A DNA stretch of 36,678 nt from Kiritimatiellia bacterium (lineage in GTDB: Bacteria > Verrucomicrobiota > Kiritimatiellia > RFP12 > UBA1067). Shown here in pieces: positions 7,496 through 15,775 of this stretch; the stretch's first letter is position 1, and every line of letters begins with the position of its first letter. The notes below the pieces were generated by a model, which searched no databases, was not told the origin of the DNA, and saw nothing but the letters and a program-made list of their open reading frames with translations. A program made the translations under genes and the position numbers. The DNA lies in assembly GCA_017613085.1 (NCBI GenBank), contig JAGAEL010000139.1, positions 1-36,678 on the forward strand. Reading direction: 5' to 3'.

Positions 7496-7522
7496 TGAGA
7501 TAAAGGACCGGTTGTACGATTC
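7496..7522 (+). repeat. Mosaic tail block, copy 2
   Basis: TGAGATAAA at 7496-7504 and GACCGGTTGTACGATTC at 7506-7522 match the block at 2335-2361. Another TGAGATAAA with the same CTCCGCG prefix lies at 7414-7422. Confidence 0.75.
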
Positions 7523-7638
7523 ACGGATGCGCCTCTGCCCGCTAACCACTATTTTTTCGCCTTGTTCAATGGGGAAAAATATGCGAAAATCCTTTTCAAA
7601 CAAAGGGCGCAACGGAAGCGCTGAATGGAGAAGAAACG

Positions 7639-8751
7639 ATGGCAGCAACGAAAGGTAACGGGGTCTTCGCGGAATGGATGGTCGGCTTGTTCATGGTCGC
7701 CGTGCTGGCAATCCTGGTTTACTTCACCATTATCATCTCCGGCGTGGAGATGATAAACGGGAAAAGCAAGATCCGCCGTCTGGCCGAGTTTTCCGATGTC
7801 GGCGGATTGAAACTGCGCGACAACGTGGTGATGCGCGGTATCCCGATCGGTTCGGTGGATCAGTTGAGCATCCACAACGAGAAGGTGATGGCGACGCTTT
7901 TGTTAAAGCACGGTGTCCAAATCCACGAAGGGTACACGTTGACGGTGTGTCCCGGATCGCTTCTCGGAGGGAACTACCTCCTGATTACGGATGGCACCGG
8001 CGCCGTCCTGCCCGACGACGTGGTTCTAAACGGCGAGCCTCCCCGCAACTGGATGAACGATCTCGGCGAAATCGTCTCCGAACTCCGTTCTGCCGTCCGC
8101 GGTTCGGAGATCCGGTCGATTATCACGAACCTGGAGTCGACGACGGTTTCCATCAAGGAGATCGCCGGGCGGCTGGAGCAGGGCGAGGGGCTTCTCGGCA
8201 AGTTGATGTCGGACGATATGACCGTCTACAACGACCTCTCGAACAGTGTCGCGAACATCCGTTCCCTGACGGCGAAACTCAACAGCGGGACGAATTCGCT
8301 GGGACGGATCGTGAACGACAACGGCACCCTGTACGAAGACCTGCAGCGTTCGATCGCCAACCTCCGCTCCGTTTCCGGGCGGCTCGAAAACGGGGAGGGC
8401 ACGCTCGGCAAGCTGCTCTCCAGCGACGATTCCCTGTACCGCGATTTGAAGGACAGTCTGGCGCACATCCGCAACGTGACCGCCAAACTCGATAGCGGGG
8501 AAAGCACGCTCGGCAAGCTTCTGGCGAAGGACAGCAAGGTTTACGACGACTTGGAGGCGACGGTGGAAAATCTCAAGGTCGTCACCGACCGTTTGAAGAA
8601 GGGCGAGGGGACGTTAGGCAAGCTCTCGACGGACGAGCAGCTGTATTCCGACGTGAAGGGGCTTGTGCGGGATGTCCGCCAGACGGTGGACAACTACCGC
8701 GACACGACCCCGATCACGGCGTTCGCCTCGCTCTTGATGGGCGGGCTGTAA
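7639..8751 (+). CDS. MlaD-like MCE-domain protein with 35-residue C-terminal repeats
   Basis: This is a 370-residue substrate-binding component of an MCE/Mla-type lipid transport system, acting in the periplasm and anchored in the inner membrane. One membrane segment lies at about 13-34. The MCE domain follows at ~45-130 (FSDVGGLKLRDNVVMRGIPIG and the PGSLLGGNYLL segment). From residue 182 there are four full 35-residue repeats and one partial, beginning at 182, 217, 252, 287 and 322. Each opens with GEGTLGKL-like residues and holds an LYxDL motif. Thirty-five residues equals five heptads, so the repeats may form a helical barrel or needle like those of long MCE proteins. No MlaE or MlaF gene is next to it; it leads a run of unrelated genes. 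GGAG lies about seven bases before the ATG. Confidence 0.85.
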   Translation: MAATKGNGVFAEWMVGLFMVAVLAILVYFTIIISGVEMINGKSKIRRLAEFSDVGGLKLRDNVVMRGIPIGSVDQLSIHNEKVMATLLLKHGVQIHEGYTLTVCPGSLLGGNYLLITDGTGAVLPDDVVLNGEPPRNWMNDLGEIVSELRSAVRGSEIRSIITNLESTTVSIKEIAGRLEQGEGLLGKLMSDDMTVYNDLSNSVANIRSLTAKLNSGTNSLGRIVNDNGTLYEDLQRSIANLRSVSGRLENGEGTLGKLLSSDDSLYRDLKDSLAHIRNVTAKLDSGESTLGKLLAKDSKVYDDLEATVENLKVVTDRLKKGEGTLGKLSTDEQLYSDVKGLVRDVRQTVDNYRDTTPITAFASLLMGGL

Positions 8752-8776
8752 GACTGGTTAAACGGAAGAACGGGTT

Positions 8777-9709
8777 ATGGTTTTTAGCAATGTGCTGGAT
8801 GCCGTCGGGAACACGCCGGTGATCGAGTTGAAGCGGATGTCGCCGCCGGGTGGCGCCCGGATTCTGGTGAAGTACGAGGGGTTGAACGTCGGCGGGTCGA
8901 TTAAAACGCGAACGGCGCTGAACATGCTGAACGAGGCGGAGCGGCAGGGGTTGATTCACAAGGACACCGTGATCGTCGAGCCGACCAGCGGGAACCAGGG
9001 CATCGGGCTTGCGCTCGTCGGCGCGGTGCGCGGTTACCGGGTGATCATCGTGATGCCGGATTCCGTGAGCGAGGAACGCCGCAAGCTTGTCCGCCACTAC
9101 GGCGCGGAGGTCCGGCTCGTACACGACGCGGGCAACATCGGCGCCTGCATCGCGGAATGTGTGGAGGTCGCGCTCCGGATGCGCGCGGAGAATCCGAACG
9201 TTTTTATCCCGCAGCAGTTCGAGAATCCCGACAACCCCGCCGCGCAGCGGAACTTCACCGCGCAGGAAATCCTGCGCCAGGTGGACGGGCCGATCGACGG
9301 TTTCTGTTCCGGTATCGGTACGGGCGGGACGATCACCGGTATCGGCGAAGTGCTCAGGACGCACAACCCCGGCATCACGATCTGGGCGGTCGAACCGCAG
9401 AACGCCGCAATCCTTGCGGGCGGGGACATCGGCACCCATTTGCAGATGGGGATCGGGGACGGCTTGATACCCGCGATCTTGAACCGGGAGATTTACAGCG
9501 AGATCTGTATCATCACGGATGAGGAGGCGATCGAGACGGCGAAGGCGCTGGCGCGCCTCGAAGGCCTGATGTGCGGGATTTCCAGCGGTACGAACGTCTG
9601 TGCCGCACAGAAGCTCGCCCGTAAGCTCGGTCCGGGGAAAACCGTCCTCACCGTCCTCCCGGATACGGCTGAACGTTATTTTTCGACACCGCTGTTCGAG
9701 GGGGAGTGA
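8777..9709 (+). CDS. cysK: Cysteine synthase (O-acetylserine sulfhydrylase)
   Basis: This is a PLP enzyme of 310 residues that makes L-cysteine from O-acetylserine and sulphide in the cytoplasm. The PLP lysine is K43 in GGSIKTR. The substrate loop is TSGNQG and the phosphate-binding loop is GTGGTITG. A GISSGTN segment near the C-terminus completes the family pattern, and the length is normal. It starts 25 bases after the MlaD-like gene and 21 before the next one, so it is probably co-transcribed with them. The active-site loop has SIKTR where classical CysK has SVKDR; cystathionine beta-synthase or another beta-replacing paralogue is possible but less likely. It does not connect functionally to its neighbours in any way I can see. 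Confidence 0.88.
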   Translation: MVFSNVLDAVGNTPVIELKRMSPPGGARILVKYEGLNVGGSIKTRTALNMLNEAERQGLIHKDTVIVEPTSGNQGIGLALVGAVRGYRVIIVMPDSVSEERRKLVRHYGAEVRLVHDAGNIGACIAECVEVALRMRAENPNVFIPQQFENPDNPAAQRNFTAQEILRQVDGPIDGFCSGIGTGGTITGIGEVLRTHNPGITIWAVEPQNAAILAGGDIGTHLQMGIGDGLIPAILNREIYSEICIITDEEAIETAKALARLEGLMCGISSGTNVCAAQKLARKLGPGKTVLTVLPDTAERYFSTPLFEGE

Positions 9710-9730
9710 CGGAACGGAAGGAACGGGGGA

Positions 9731-11965
9731 ATGCCGACGGCGGAATGGATTTTTGAGCACATCGCGCCTGGATGGTTATGGGCGGCCGCGTTCCTGACGG
9801 CGCTTGTTTTTGTCGCGTTCTGGGCGTGGCGGTTCCTGCCGCGCAACGCGGCTTCCCTTGTGATTGCCGGCACACGGTTTGCGTTCCTTCTAACCCTGTT
9901 CTGGATCTTGCTCCTGCCGGGGAAGAAACATTCGTTGACGGAGATCGTGAAGCCGCGCTTCCTTGTGCTGCTCGACACGTCCGCCTCGATGACGCAGACG
10001 GCGGATGATACGCCCGCGTACACGAACCGGTGGGAGGCGGCGCGGGCAATGCTCGGTTCCGACGGGGTGAAACGGATCGCCTCGCGCTGTCTCGTGGAGG
10101 TCTATCCGTTTCAAAGCGATCTCGGGACGCCCCTCTCGCTGGAACAGGCCGCTTCGCTGAAGCCGGACGGGCGCGCCTCCCACCTCCATCTCTCCCTTGC
10201 CCGGCTCTTCGAGCGGCTTCGCGGCCAGACCGTCGCCGGCGTGATGATGCTGACGGACGGACTCGACACACGCGAGAAAAACGACCTCTGGGCGTCCGGC
10301 TCCTGGAAGGCCCCGTTATACGCCGTCCGTCTGGAAAAGCCGGGGACGCGGGAAGAACGCCCGGATATGCGCGTGGAAAACGTGGACACGCCGCACCGCG
10401 CGATTGTGGGCTGGGATACGCAGATGACCGTCACGATCTCCGGCCAAGGCGGGAAGGGGGAGCCTTTCCCCGTCGTCCTCTTGAAAAACGGGAAAGAGGT
10501 TGAAAAGGTCGCCGTGCAGCTTCCCCCCGAAGGCGGAAGCCGTGACGTGCAGTTCAAACTGACGCATCCCGCCGTCGCCGCCGAATCCTACCTTGTGCGG
10601 ATCCCGGTGCTGCCGGACGAGGTGCAGACGAATGACAACGAGATGGTGGCGGCGGTCGATGTGCTGGACGCCAAGAACCGCGTCCTCTTCCTGGAAGATG
10701 TGCCCCGTTTCGAGAGTAAGCATTTTTCCCGCGCCCTTTTTGCGAACAAGGACATCACCCCGCTTGCTTTCTTCCAGATGCCGGACCGCATGACCGGCGC
10801 GAAGCAGTGGATTGCCTACGGAGACCGGCAGGGGGGGAGTTTCGACCTTACACCGGAACAGTTGCGCCTGAACAAAATCATGATCCTCGGCGACTTCGAC
10901 GGCGACGCGCTCACGCCGGATCATTGCCAGGCCGTCTTGGAGTTTGTGGAGAAGGGGGGAAGCTTGATTCTTCTCGGCGGGCAGAAACTGTGGGGCGAAA
11001 ACGGGATCGCGAAGACGGCGCTTTCCAAGCTTCTGCCGTTCACCCGTGCGGGCGGCCCCGCGTTGGAAGGGCGGTTCGCCGTGGAATGGACGGCGGAGGG
11101 CCGCGCGCATCCCGCCCTCGCGCAGAACAAGGAAATGCCCCAGGAACTCCCGCCCGTCCTCTCCGTGTTTGCGGGCGTGAAACTGTCGGGGGGCGCGTTC
11201 GCGCTCGCGAACGCGCGGACGGAACAGGGCGAAGCGCCGATCCTCGTTTCCCGCAATTACGGGCAGGGGAAGGTGCTTGCGGTTTTGACGGATTCGCTCT
11301 GGCGTTGGCAGATGCAGCCGGGGCAGGGGAAGGAGAAGCCGTATCCGAAGTTCTGGCGGCAGATCATCCAGTGGATGTCGCCCTCTGAAACGGAGATGGA
11401 TAGGTATTTCCTGGAACTTTTCACGGATGCCGGCACGATCGCCGTCGGCGACCCTGCGGTCCTGCAGGCGCGTCTCGCACTCCCGCCGGGCGAGAAGCGG
11501 AAGGCGCGCCGCGTCGCGTGCAACGTCACCACGCCGTCCGACCGCGTGATCCCGCTGTCGATGGAAGGCCGGCTGGTGCGGGCGGCGGGCGGGGAGGAGA
11601 TCCCCTCCTATGTCGTCGAATTCACGCCGGAGGAGCCAGGCACGTTCAAAGCGGTCGCGGAGGTCGAAATCGACGGTCGGAAAATCCAGTCCAGCCCGTG
11701 CCTGTTCACCGTCCGAGCCACGTCGCAGGAACTGGTCTTGAAACCCCTCAACGAGGCGGTGTTGCGGGAACTGGCCCGTTCGAGCGGCGGCCGGTACGGG
11801 GATCCCTCCGAGATCGACCGCGTGTTGGAGGAGCTGGAGGTCGAAGAACGGCGTGAGCGGAAACTGGAGTACCGTTCGCTCTGGCATTCGCCTGTTTTGC
11901 TGGTGTTGTTGATCACATTCCTGACGGTGGAATGGATTCTCCGCAAGTCGCGGAATATGCCCTAG
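9731..11965 (+). CDS. Membrane-anchored von Willebrand factor A domain protein
   Basis: This is a 744-residue protein of the BatA / glutamine-amidotransferase-like membrane family. Two membrane helices lie at about 14-35 and 45-63, followed by a VWA domain whose metal-binding motif DTSAS is intact at residues 82-86 (LLDTSASM) with a later MLTDG strand. A long periplasmic part contains a class-I-amidotransferase-like segment (GDFDGDAL..., GGSLILLGGQ) but no obvious catalytic triad. A last membrane helix lies near 715-733 and a basic tail follows. Related proteins usually sit beside MoxR ATPase and DUF58 genes in aerotolerance-type operons; neither partner is here. GGGGGA lies just before the ATG. 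Its role is unknown; assembly or quality control of cell-envelope proteins is a guess. Confidence 0.75.
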   Translation: MPTAEWIFEHIAPGWLWAAAFLTALVFVAFWAWRFLPRNAASLVIAGTRFAFLLTLFWILLLPGKKHSLTEIVKPRFLVLLDTSASMTQTADDTPAYTNRWEAARAMLGSDGVKRIASRCLVEVYPFQSDLGTPLSLEQAASLKPDGRASHLHLSLARLFERLRGQTVAGVMMLTDGLDTREKNDLWASGSWKAPLYAVRLEKPGTREERPDMRVENVDTPHRAIVGWDTQMTVTISGQGGKGEPFPVVLLKNGKEVEKVAVQLPPEGGSRDVQFKLTHPAVAAESYLVRIPVLPDEVQTNDNEMVAAVDVLDAKNRVLFLEDVPRFESKHFSRALFANKDITPLAFFQMPDRMTGAKQWIAYGDRQGGSFDLTPEQLRLNKIMILGDFDGDALTPDHCQAVLEFVEKGGSLILLGGQKLWGENGIAKTALSKLLPFTRAGGPALEGRFAVEWTAEGRAHPALAQNKEMPQELPPVLSVFAGVKLSGGAFALANARTEQGEAPILVSRNYGQGKVLAVLTDSLWRWQMQPGQGKEKPYPKFWRQIIQWMSPSETEMDRYFLELFTDAGTIAVGDPAVLQARLALPPGEKRKARRVACNVTTPSDRVIPLSMEGRLVRAAGGEEIPSYVVEFTPEEPGTFKAVAEVEIDGRKIQSSPCLFTVRATSQELVLKPLNEAVLRELARSSGGRYGDPSEIDRVLEELEVEERRERKLEYRSLWHSPVLLVLLITFLTVEWILRKSRNMP

Positions 11966-11974
11966 GAGGGTGCG

Positions 11975-13282
11975 ATGAAGAAACGATTTTTTTTCGTGGC
12001 GATGCTTACGGCGGTTGCCGTTTTCGCACGGAAGCCGAATTATGATGAAGCGAAGGTGAAGCCCTACACGCTCGAAGATCCGCTGACGTTCGTTGACGGA
12101 CGGAAGGTCGGGACACCCGAAGACTGGGCGCGGCGCCGTCTGGAAATTCTGGAGATTTTTCAGCGGGAGATGTACGGTCGTATGCCGCCCCCGCCGGAAA
12201 ACCTGTCGCTTGAAGTTCTGGAAGAGGGAAAGACGATGGACGGTTTCGCCGTCCGCAAACAGGTACGGATGCGGTTCAAGGCCGATAAGACCGGCCCGAA
12301 AATCGATTGGCTGATTCTGCGTCCCGCGTACGCGAAGCGGCCGGTGCCGGCGATCCTTTTCTTGAACTACCGGGGAAACCAGGAATTCAGCGTCGATCCC
12401 GAAGTGCTTGTCTCGGACGGGTGGTTCCGCAACAACCCGAAAAAGTTTGTCTTCAACCACCGCGTCAGCGAGAAGAGCCGAGGCGTGGCCTGTACCAATC
12501 CGAACGGTCCCACGACGTTTCCGTTGGGAATGATCCTCGCGCGCGGCTATGCGGTCGTCACGGCGTGTTACGGCGAGATTTCGCCCGACCCGCAGGGGAA
12601 GGCGCAGCAGGACGAGTTGGCCTACACGGGGGTATTCTCGCTCTGGCCGCCGCGCAATCCCGCGCGCACGGACAACACGACCTCGCTGAACGCCTGGGCG
12701 TGGGGGCTGATGCGCGGCCTGGATATGTTGGAGCGCGAACCGGCGATCGATGCGAAACGGGTTGCCGTCACCGGCTGTTCCCGCCTTGGGAAAGCGGCGT
12801 TGATCGCGGGCGCGTTCGACGAGCGCTTCCCCGTCGTCATCCCGAACCAGACGGGCGGCGGCGGCGCCCCGCTTGCCAAACGCGACTTCGGCGAGAACGT
12901 CTCCACGGAGATGCGGGCGTTCACGCACTGGTACTGCAAGGCATACGGGAAGTATGTGGACAACGAGGAGGCGATGCCGTTCGACCAGCATCTGCTGCTG
13001 GCCGCCGTCGCGCCGCGCCGGCTTCTCGTGGAGGGGTTCAACTCCGGCTGGTTCGATCCCAAGGGTGAATACCTCTCCTGCCGCGCCGCCTCCTGCGTCT
13101 GGAAGATGTTGGGCAAGTCGCCCATGCCGGACGTCCCGTATCCCGACGACCTTTCGACGGACGCGATCGGCGGCGACCTCGGTTATTACCACCGTCCGGG
13201 CAACCACGGAATCAACGATTGGGATTGGTTGCGGATGCTGGATTTCGCGGACCGCTCGTTCGCGGAATCGATACGGCGGTGA
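11975..13282 (+). CDS. Secreted CE15-type glucuronoyl esterase
   Basis: This is a 435-residue exported alpha/beta hydrolase of carbohydrate esterase family 15, which cleaves esters between lignin alcohols and 4-O-methyl-glucuronic acid of xylan. A signal peptide covers about residues 1-18 (MKKRFFFVAMLTAVAVFA). The nucleophile lies in GCSRLGK, with S269. The family segments GGGGAPLAKR, HWYC, FDQH and a terminal HGINDWDW with the catalytic histidine are all present. In most bacterial members an acidic residue sits in a pattern like E-D-x-W-A-D-P; here the equivalent reads NSGWFDP, so the acid may be supplied from elsewhere. AGGAGG precedes the ATG, nine bases after the VWA gene. A second CE15 gene lies 1.4 kb downstream. 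Confidence 0.85.
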   Translation: MKKRFFFVAMLTAVAVFARKPNYDEAKVKPYTLEDPLTFVDGRKVGTPEDWARRRLEILEIFQREMYGRMPPPPENLSLEVLEEGKTMDGFAVRKQVRMRFKADKTGPKIDWLILRPAYAKRPVPAILFLNYRGNQEFSVDPEVLVSDGWFRNNPKKFVFNHRVSEKSRGVACTNPNGPTTFPLGMILARGYAVVTACYGEISPDPQGKAQQDELAYTGVFSLWPPRNPARTDNTTSLNAWAWGLMRGLDMLEREPAIDAKRVAVTGCSRLGKAALIAGAFDERFPVVIPNQTGGGGAPLAKRDFGENVSTEMRAFTHWYCKAYGKYVDNEEAMPFDQHLLLAAVAPRRLLVEGFNSGWFDPKGEYLSCRAASCVWKMLGKSPMPDVPYPDDLSTDAIGGDLGYYHRPGNHGINDWDWLRMLDFADRSFAESIRR

Positions 13283-13288
13283 CGTCTC

Positions 13289-14584
13289 ATGCAAGCGAAT
13301 CAGGCGGACACGTTCACGCCGTGGCGCGCGACGAAATTTTATTTTCCGCAAGTCCTGCAGGCTTTTTCCCAGAGCCTCACCTATCCGCTCGTGGGGTCGA
13401 TTGTCGCGCACGGCGCGGATGGTGTCGCGGGGTATACGGCCTTTGCGCAAGGGCAGATCGTGATGTTCATGGTCGGCGCGCTCGGCTGCGGACTGATTAC
13501 GACGGGAATGGTCCACGGGCGCGACAAGGAGGGGTTCCGGCAGTTCTGCCGTCTGAACAGTTGGATCGCCGTTGTCATGTTTTTCCTCCAGCTTCTGGTC
13601 TGCGCCCCGCCGCTGGATGTCCTCGTCTTTCAGAAGATATTGGGATTGCAGCCCGAACTGGCGCGTGTCGCACGGAACACCATGCTCTTCGGGCAGGTAA
13701 TGCAATTTGCGTTCTTCATGCGGAACGTGCCGTTTGTTGCGCTGTTCAATGCGAAGAACAGCGCGGCGGCGAATGTCGCCACGCTCTGCCGCATTGCGCT
13801 GACGGCGGCGCTTTCCCCATTGTTCAGACGGATCGGGTGGGTGGGGCCAAGTTGGGGTGTCGTGGCGATGACCGGCCCCGTCCTTCTGGAAATGGCGCTC
13901 GGATTTTGGATGGCGCGACCGTACATCCGGGCTTTGCAGAACGACAATCCCGCGCCGTCCTCCCTGACGACCCAGCTCGCCTTCACCTTGCCGCTCTCCA
14001 TCGGCGGCATCCTGTTGGCGATGGCGCCGTTCATGGTCGGCGTCTTTATCGGGCACGCGGCCGATCCGGTGCGGATGTTCGCCATCCACGCGGTCTCGAT
14101 CGGCGTGGCGAACCCGCTGGGTTTCGCCGCGCTCCGGATGCAGTCGGTGGTGATCGCCTATCCGCCTCGTTTCAAAGGGGATCGCGCCGTGCTGGGGTAT
14201 GCGTTGATTGCCGGGGCTGCGTTAGGGACGTGTCTCCTCGTGTGTCAGATTCCCGCCGTCGGGCGCTGGTATTTCTGCGGTGTGCAAAACCTTCCGGAGA
14301 CGGATCTCCCGTTGGCGCGGCGGGTAATCGCCCTTTACCTGCTGTTGCCGCTACTCCAGTCGATGCGCGGCTATTTTGAAGGCGTTGCCGCCTGGCTGCG
14401 TTGCCCGAACGCGATCCTGTCCGGGCAGGCTACCAACCTGGGGGCGCTCGTGTTGATGCTTGAGCTTGTCCTGCGGCTTCACGTCCCCGGTTACCTGATG
14501 GGCGTTTCCGCCATCCTCTTTGCGATTTTCATGACGTGCGTCGTCGTGCGGATCGGAATCGCGTGCCGTCATGTAGGCAAATAA
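13289..14584 (+). CDS. Polytopic membrane transporter, MATE/polysaccharide-exporter-like
   Basis: This is a 431-residue protein with about twelve hydrophobic segments spread along its length and short polar loops. The layout (TM bundle, a basic central loop near residue 200, a second bundle starting with LAFTLPLSIGGILLAMAP) resembles the MATE/MVF/PST superfamily of flippases and drug-sodium antiporters. I recognise no diagnostic motif strongly enough to name a substrate. The ATG is six bases after the CE15 stop codon, with no good ribosome site, so translation is probably coupled. It is the last gene of the run that began at 7639. Lipid-linked sugar flipping or multidrug export are both open. 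Confidence 0.5.
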   Translation: MQANQADTFTPWRATKFYFPQVLQAFSQSLTYPLVGSIVAHGADGVAGYTAFAQGQIVMFMVGALGCGLITTGMVHGRDKEGFRQFCRLNSWIAVVMFFLQLLVCAPPLDVLVFQKILGLQPELARVARNTMLFGQVMQFAFFMRNVPFVALFNAKNSAAANVATLCRIALTAALSPLFRRIGWVGPSWGVVAMTGPVLLEMALGFWMARPYIRALQNDNPAPSSLTTQLAFTLPLSIGGILLAMAPFMVGVFIGHAADPVRMFAIHAVSIGVANPLGFAALRMQSVVIAYPPRFKGDRAVLGYALIAGAALGTCLLVCQIPAVGRWYFCGVQNLPETDLPLARRVIALYLLLPLLQSMRGYFEGVAAWLRCPNAILSGQATNLGALVLMLELVLRLHVPGYLMGVSAILFAIFMTCVVVRIGIACRHVGK

Positions 14585-14623
14585 ACGGATGCGCCCAGCG
14601 CCGTATTTGTGGATTTGAAAGGG

Positions 14624-14653
14624 TTGACGTGGCCATGTTTGGTTTGCTATCCT
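14624..14653 (+). promoter_or_regulatory. Promoter of the second CE15 gene; mRNA may be leaderless
   Basis: TTGACG at 14624-14629 and TATCCT at 14648-14653 are 18 bases apart. The ATG at 14660 begins only six bases after the -10, where transcription itself should start. No convincing ribosome site precedes that ATG. Confidence 0.6.
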
Positions 14654-14659
14654 TTGGGT

Positions 14660-15739
14660 ATGAAAAGACGTGAATTCATGGAACTTTTGGTTGCCGGGGG
14701 CCTGTTCGGCGCGTATGCGTTGCCGCCGGTGTCGGGGAAGGATGAACTGCGCAAGTGGTTTCTGGACAACGTGTACGGCCATGCGCCGCTCGGCCGTCCG
14801 GCGGACATGGCGTTTACGGGTAACAGGATCCTTTTCGGCGGGGGAAGGTTGAAGGTCGATCTCACCGTCTCCCTCCCGCCCGGGGCCTCCAAGGAGAAGC
14901 CTTGCCCCGTCCTTGTCATGGGGGATTTCCGCACCTGGAACAACGGGATGCGCGGGGACGAGAAATCGTTGAAGCAGAAACGCCAGCAGGAGGATCTGGA
15001 CGCCCATGCGGCATCGCGCGGTTACGCGCTGATCCACTATGATCTCAACGAGGCCGCTCCCGACCAGCCGCGACGGCAGGAGCTGGAACGTCTTAAGAAA
15101 CAGGGGAAGCCCTTGCCGCCGTGTCCCTACGGTCTTTTCGACATCTACGGGGGCGGGGACGATCGGACGGAAACGAGCTGGGGCACGATCCGGGCGTGGG
15201 CTTGGTGCCACAGCCGCGTGCTGGACTGGATTGAGACGCAGCCGATGCTCGACGCCAAGCGCGTCGCCGTGTTGGGCCATTCGCGTCTCGGCAAAACCGC
15301 GCTCTGCGCGGGCGTGACGGACGGACGCTTCAAGGTGGTCTACTCCAACGCATCTGGTTGCGGCGGCGCGAAGTTGAATCGGATGCCCTTGCCCCGGAGC
15401 GAGCATATCGGGCAGATCGTCGATCGTTTCCCGTATTGGTTCTGCAAGCGCTTCAATGTCTGGAAGAACCGCGACGCCGAGATCGCGCACGATCAGGACG
15501 AATGGATGGGGCTTATCGCCTCGCCGACACGGTACCTCTACGTCGCGAGCGGTTCAGAAGACCATTGGGCGGGACCGCAAGGGGAGAAGGCGGCGGCGGA
15601 AGGCGCCGCGAAAGCGTGGGAAGCCCTGGGGCTTACAGGAATGGGGGGACACGTCGGCTATCACTGCCACAAGGGGCCGCACGACCTCGGTGTGCGCGAT
15701 TTGAAGCTCTTCCTCGATTTCTGCGACACGCGGTTGTGA
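14660..15739 (+). CDS. Tat-exported CE15-type glucuronoyl esterase
   Basis: This is a 359-residue CE15 family hydrolase. The N-terminus MKRREFMELLVAGGLFGAYA is a twin-arginine signal, so it is exported folded. The nucleophile motif is GHSRLGK with S208. Further family segments are YSNASGCGGAKLNR, FPYWFCKRF, HDQDEW and SEDHWAGPQGE with the expected acidic residue; the histidine lies in the terminal GPHDLG region. It differs from the CE15 protein at 11975 in signal type and sequence, so they are not recent duplicates. I chose 14660 because the twin-arginine signal begins there; the ORF can be extended upstream to 14609 only through the promoter. It likely removes glucuronoyl esters from lignin-carbohydrate complexes. 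The next gene follows after 36 bases. Confidence 0.85.
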   Translation: MKRREFMELLVAGGLFGAYALPPVSGKDELRKWFLDNVYGHAPLGRPADMAFTGNRILFGGGRLKVDLTVSLPPGASKEKPCPVLVMGDFRTWNNGMRGDEKSLKQKRQQEDLDAHAASRGYALIHYDLNEAAPDQPRRQELERLKKQGKPLPPCPYGLFDIYGGGDDRTETSWGTIRAWAWCHSRVLDWIETQPMLDAKRVAVLGHSRLGKTALCAGVTDGRFKVVYSNASGCGGAKLNRMPLPRSEHIGQIVDRFPYWFCKRFNVWKNRDAEIAHDQDEWMGLIASPTRYLYVASGSEDHWAGPQGEKAAAEGAAKAWEALGLTGMGGHVGYHCHKGPHDLGVRDLKLFLDFCDTRL

Positions 15740-15775
15740 CGTGTAGGTTGCCGATTGCGAAGGAAAGGAGACAAA

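Larger units (their letters stand above)
7305..7638. other. Intergenic repeat mosaic
   Basis: There is no supported gene in these 334 bases. It repeats the order seen at 2237-2361: H1 hairpin, H2-like hairpin, CTCCGCG and TGAGATAAA motifs, and the GACCGG tail. A tandem GTTTGTCCCGGTTGTC pair is inserted between them. From 7540 to 7610 the DNA is AT-rich and probably holds the promoter of the MlaD-like gene. I see only weak hexamers there (TTGTTC at 7563-7568 with GAAAAT 17 bases on). Confidence 0.6.

Noticed and set aside
10316-14089. A 1257-codon open frame on the minus strand
   Set aside because: It is antisense to the VWA, CE15 and transporter genes, is rich in Arg, His and Pro as expected from GC-rich antisense reading, and has no domain I recognise.
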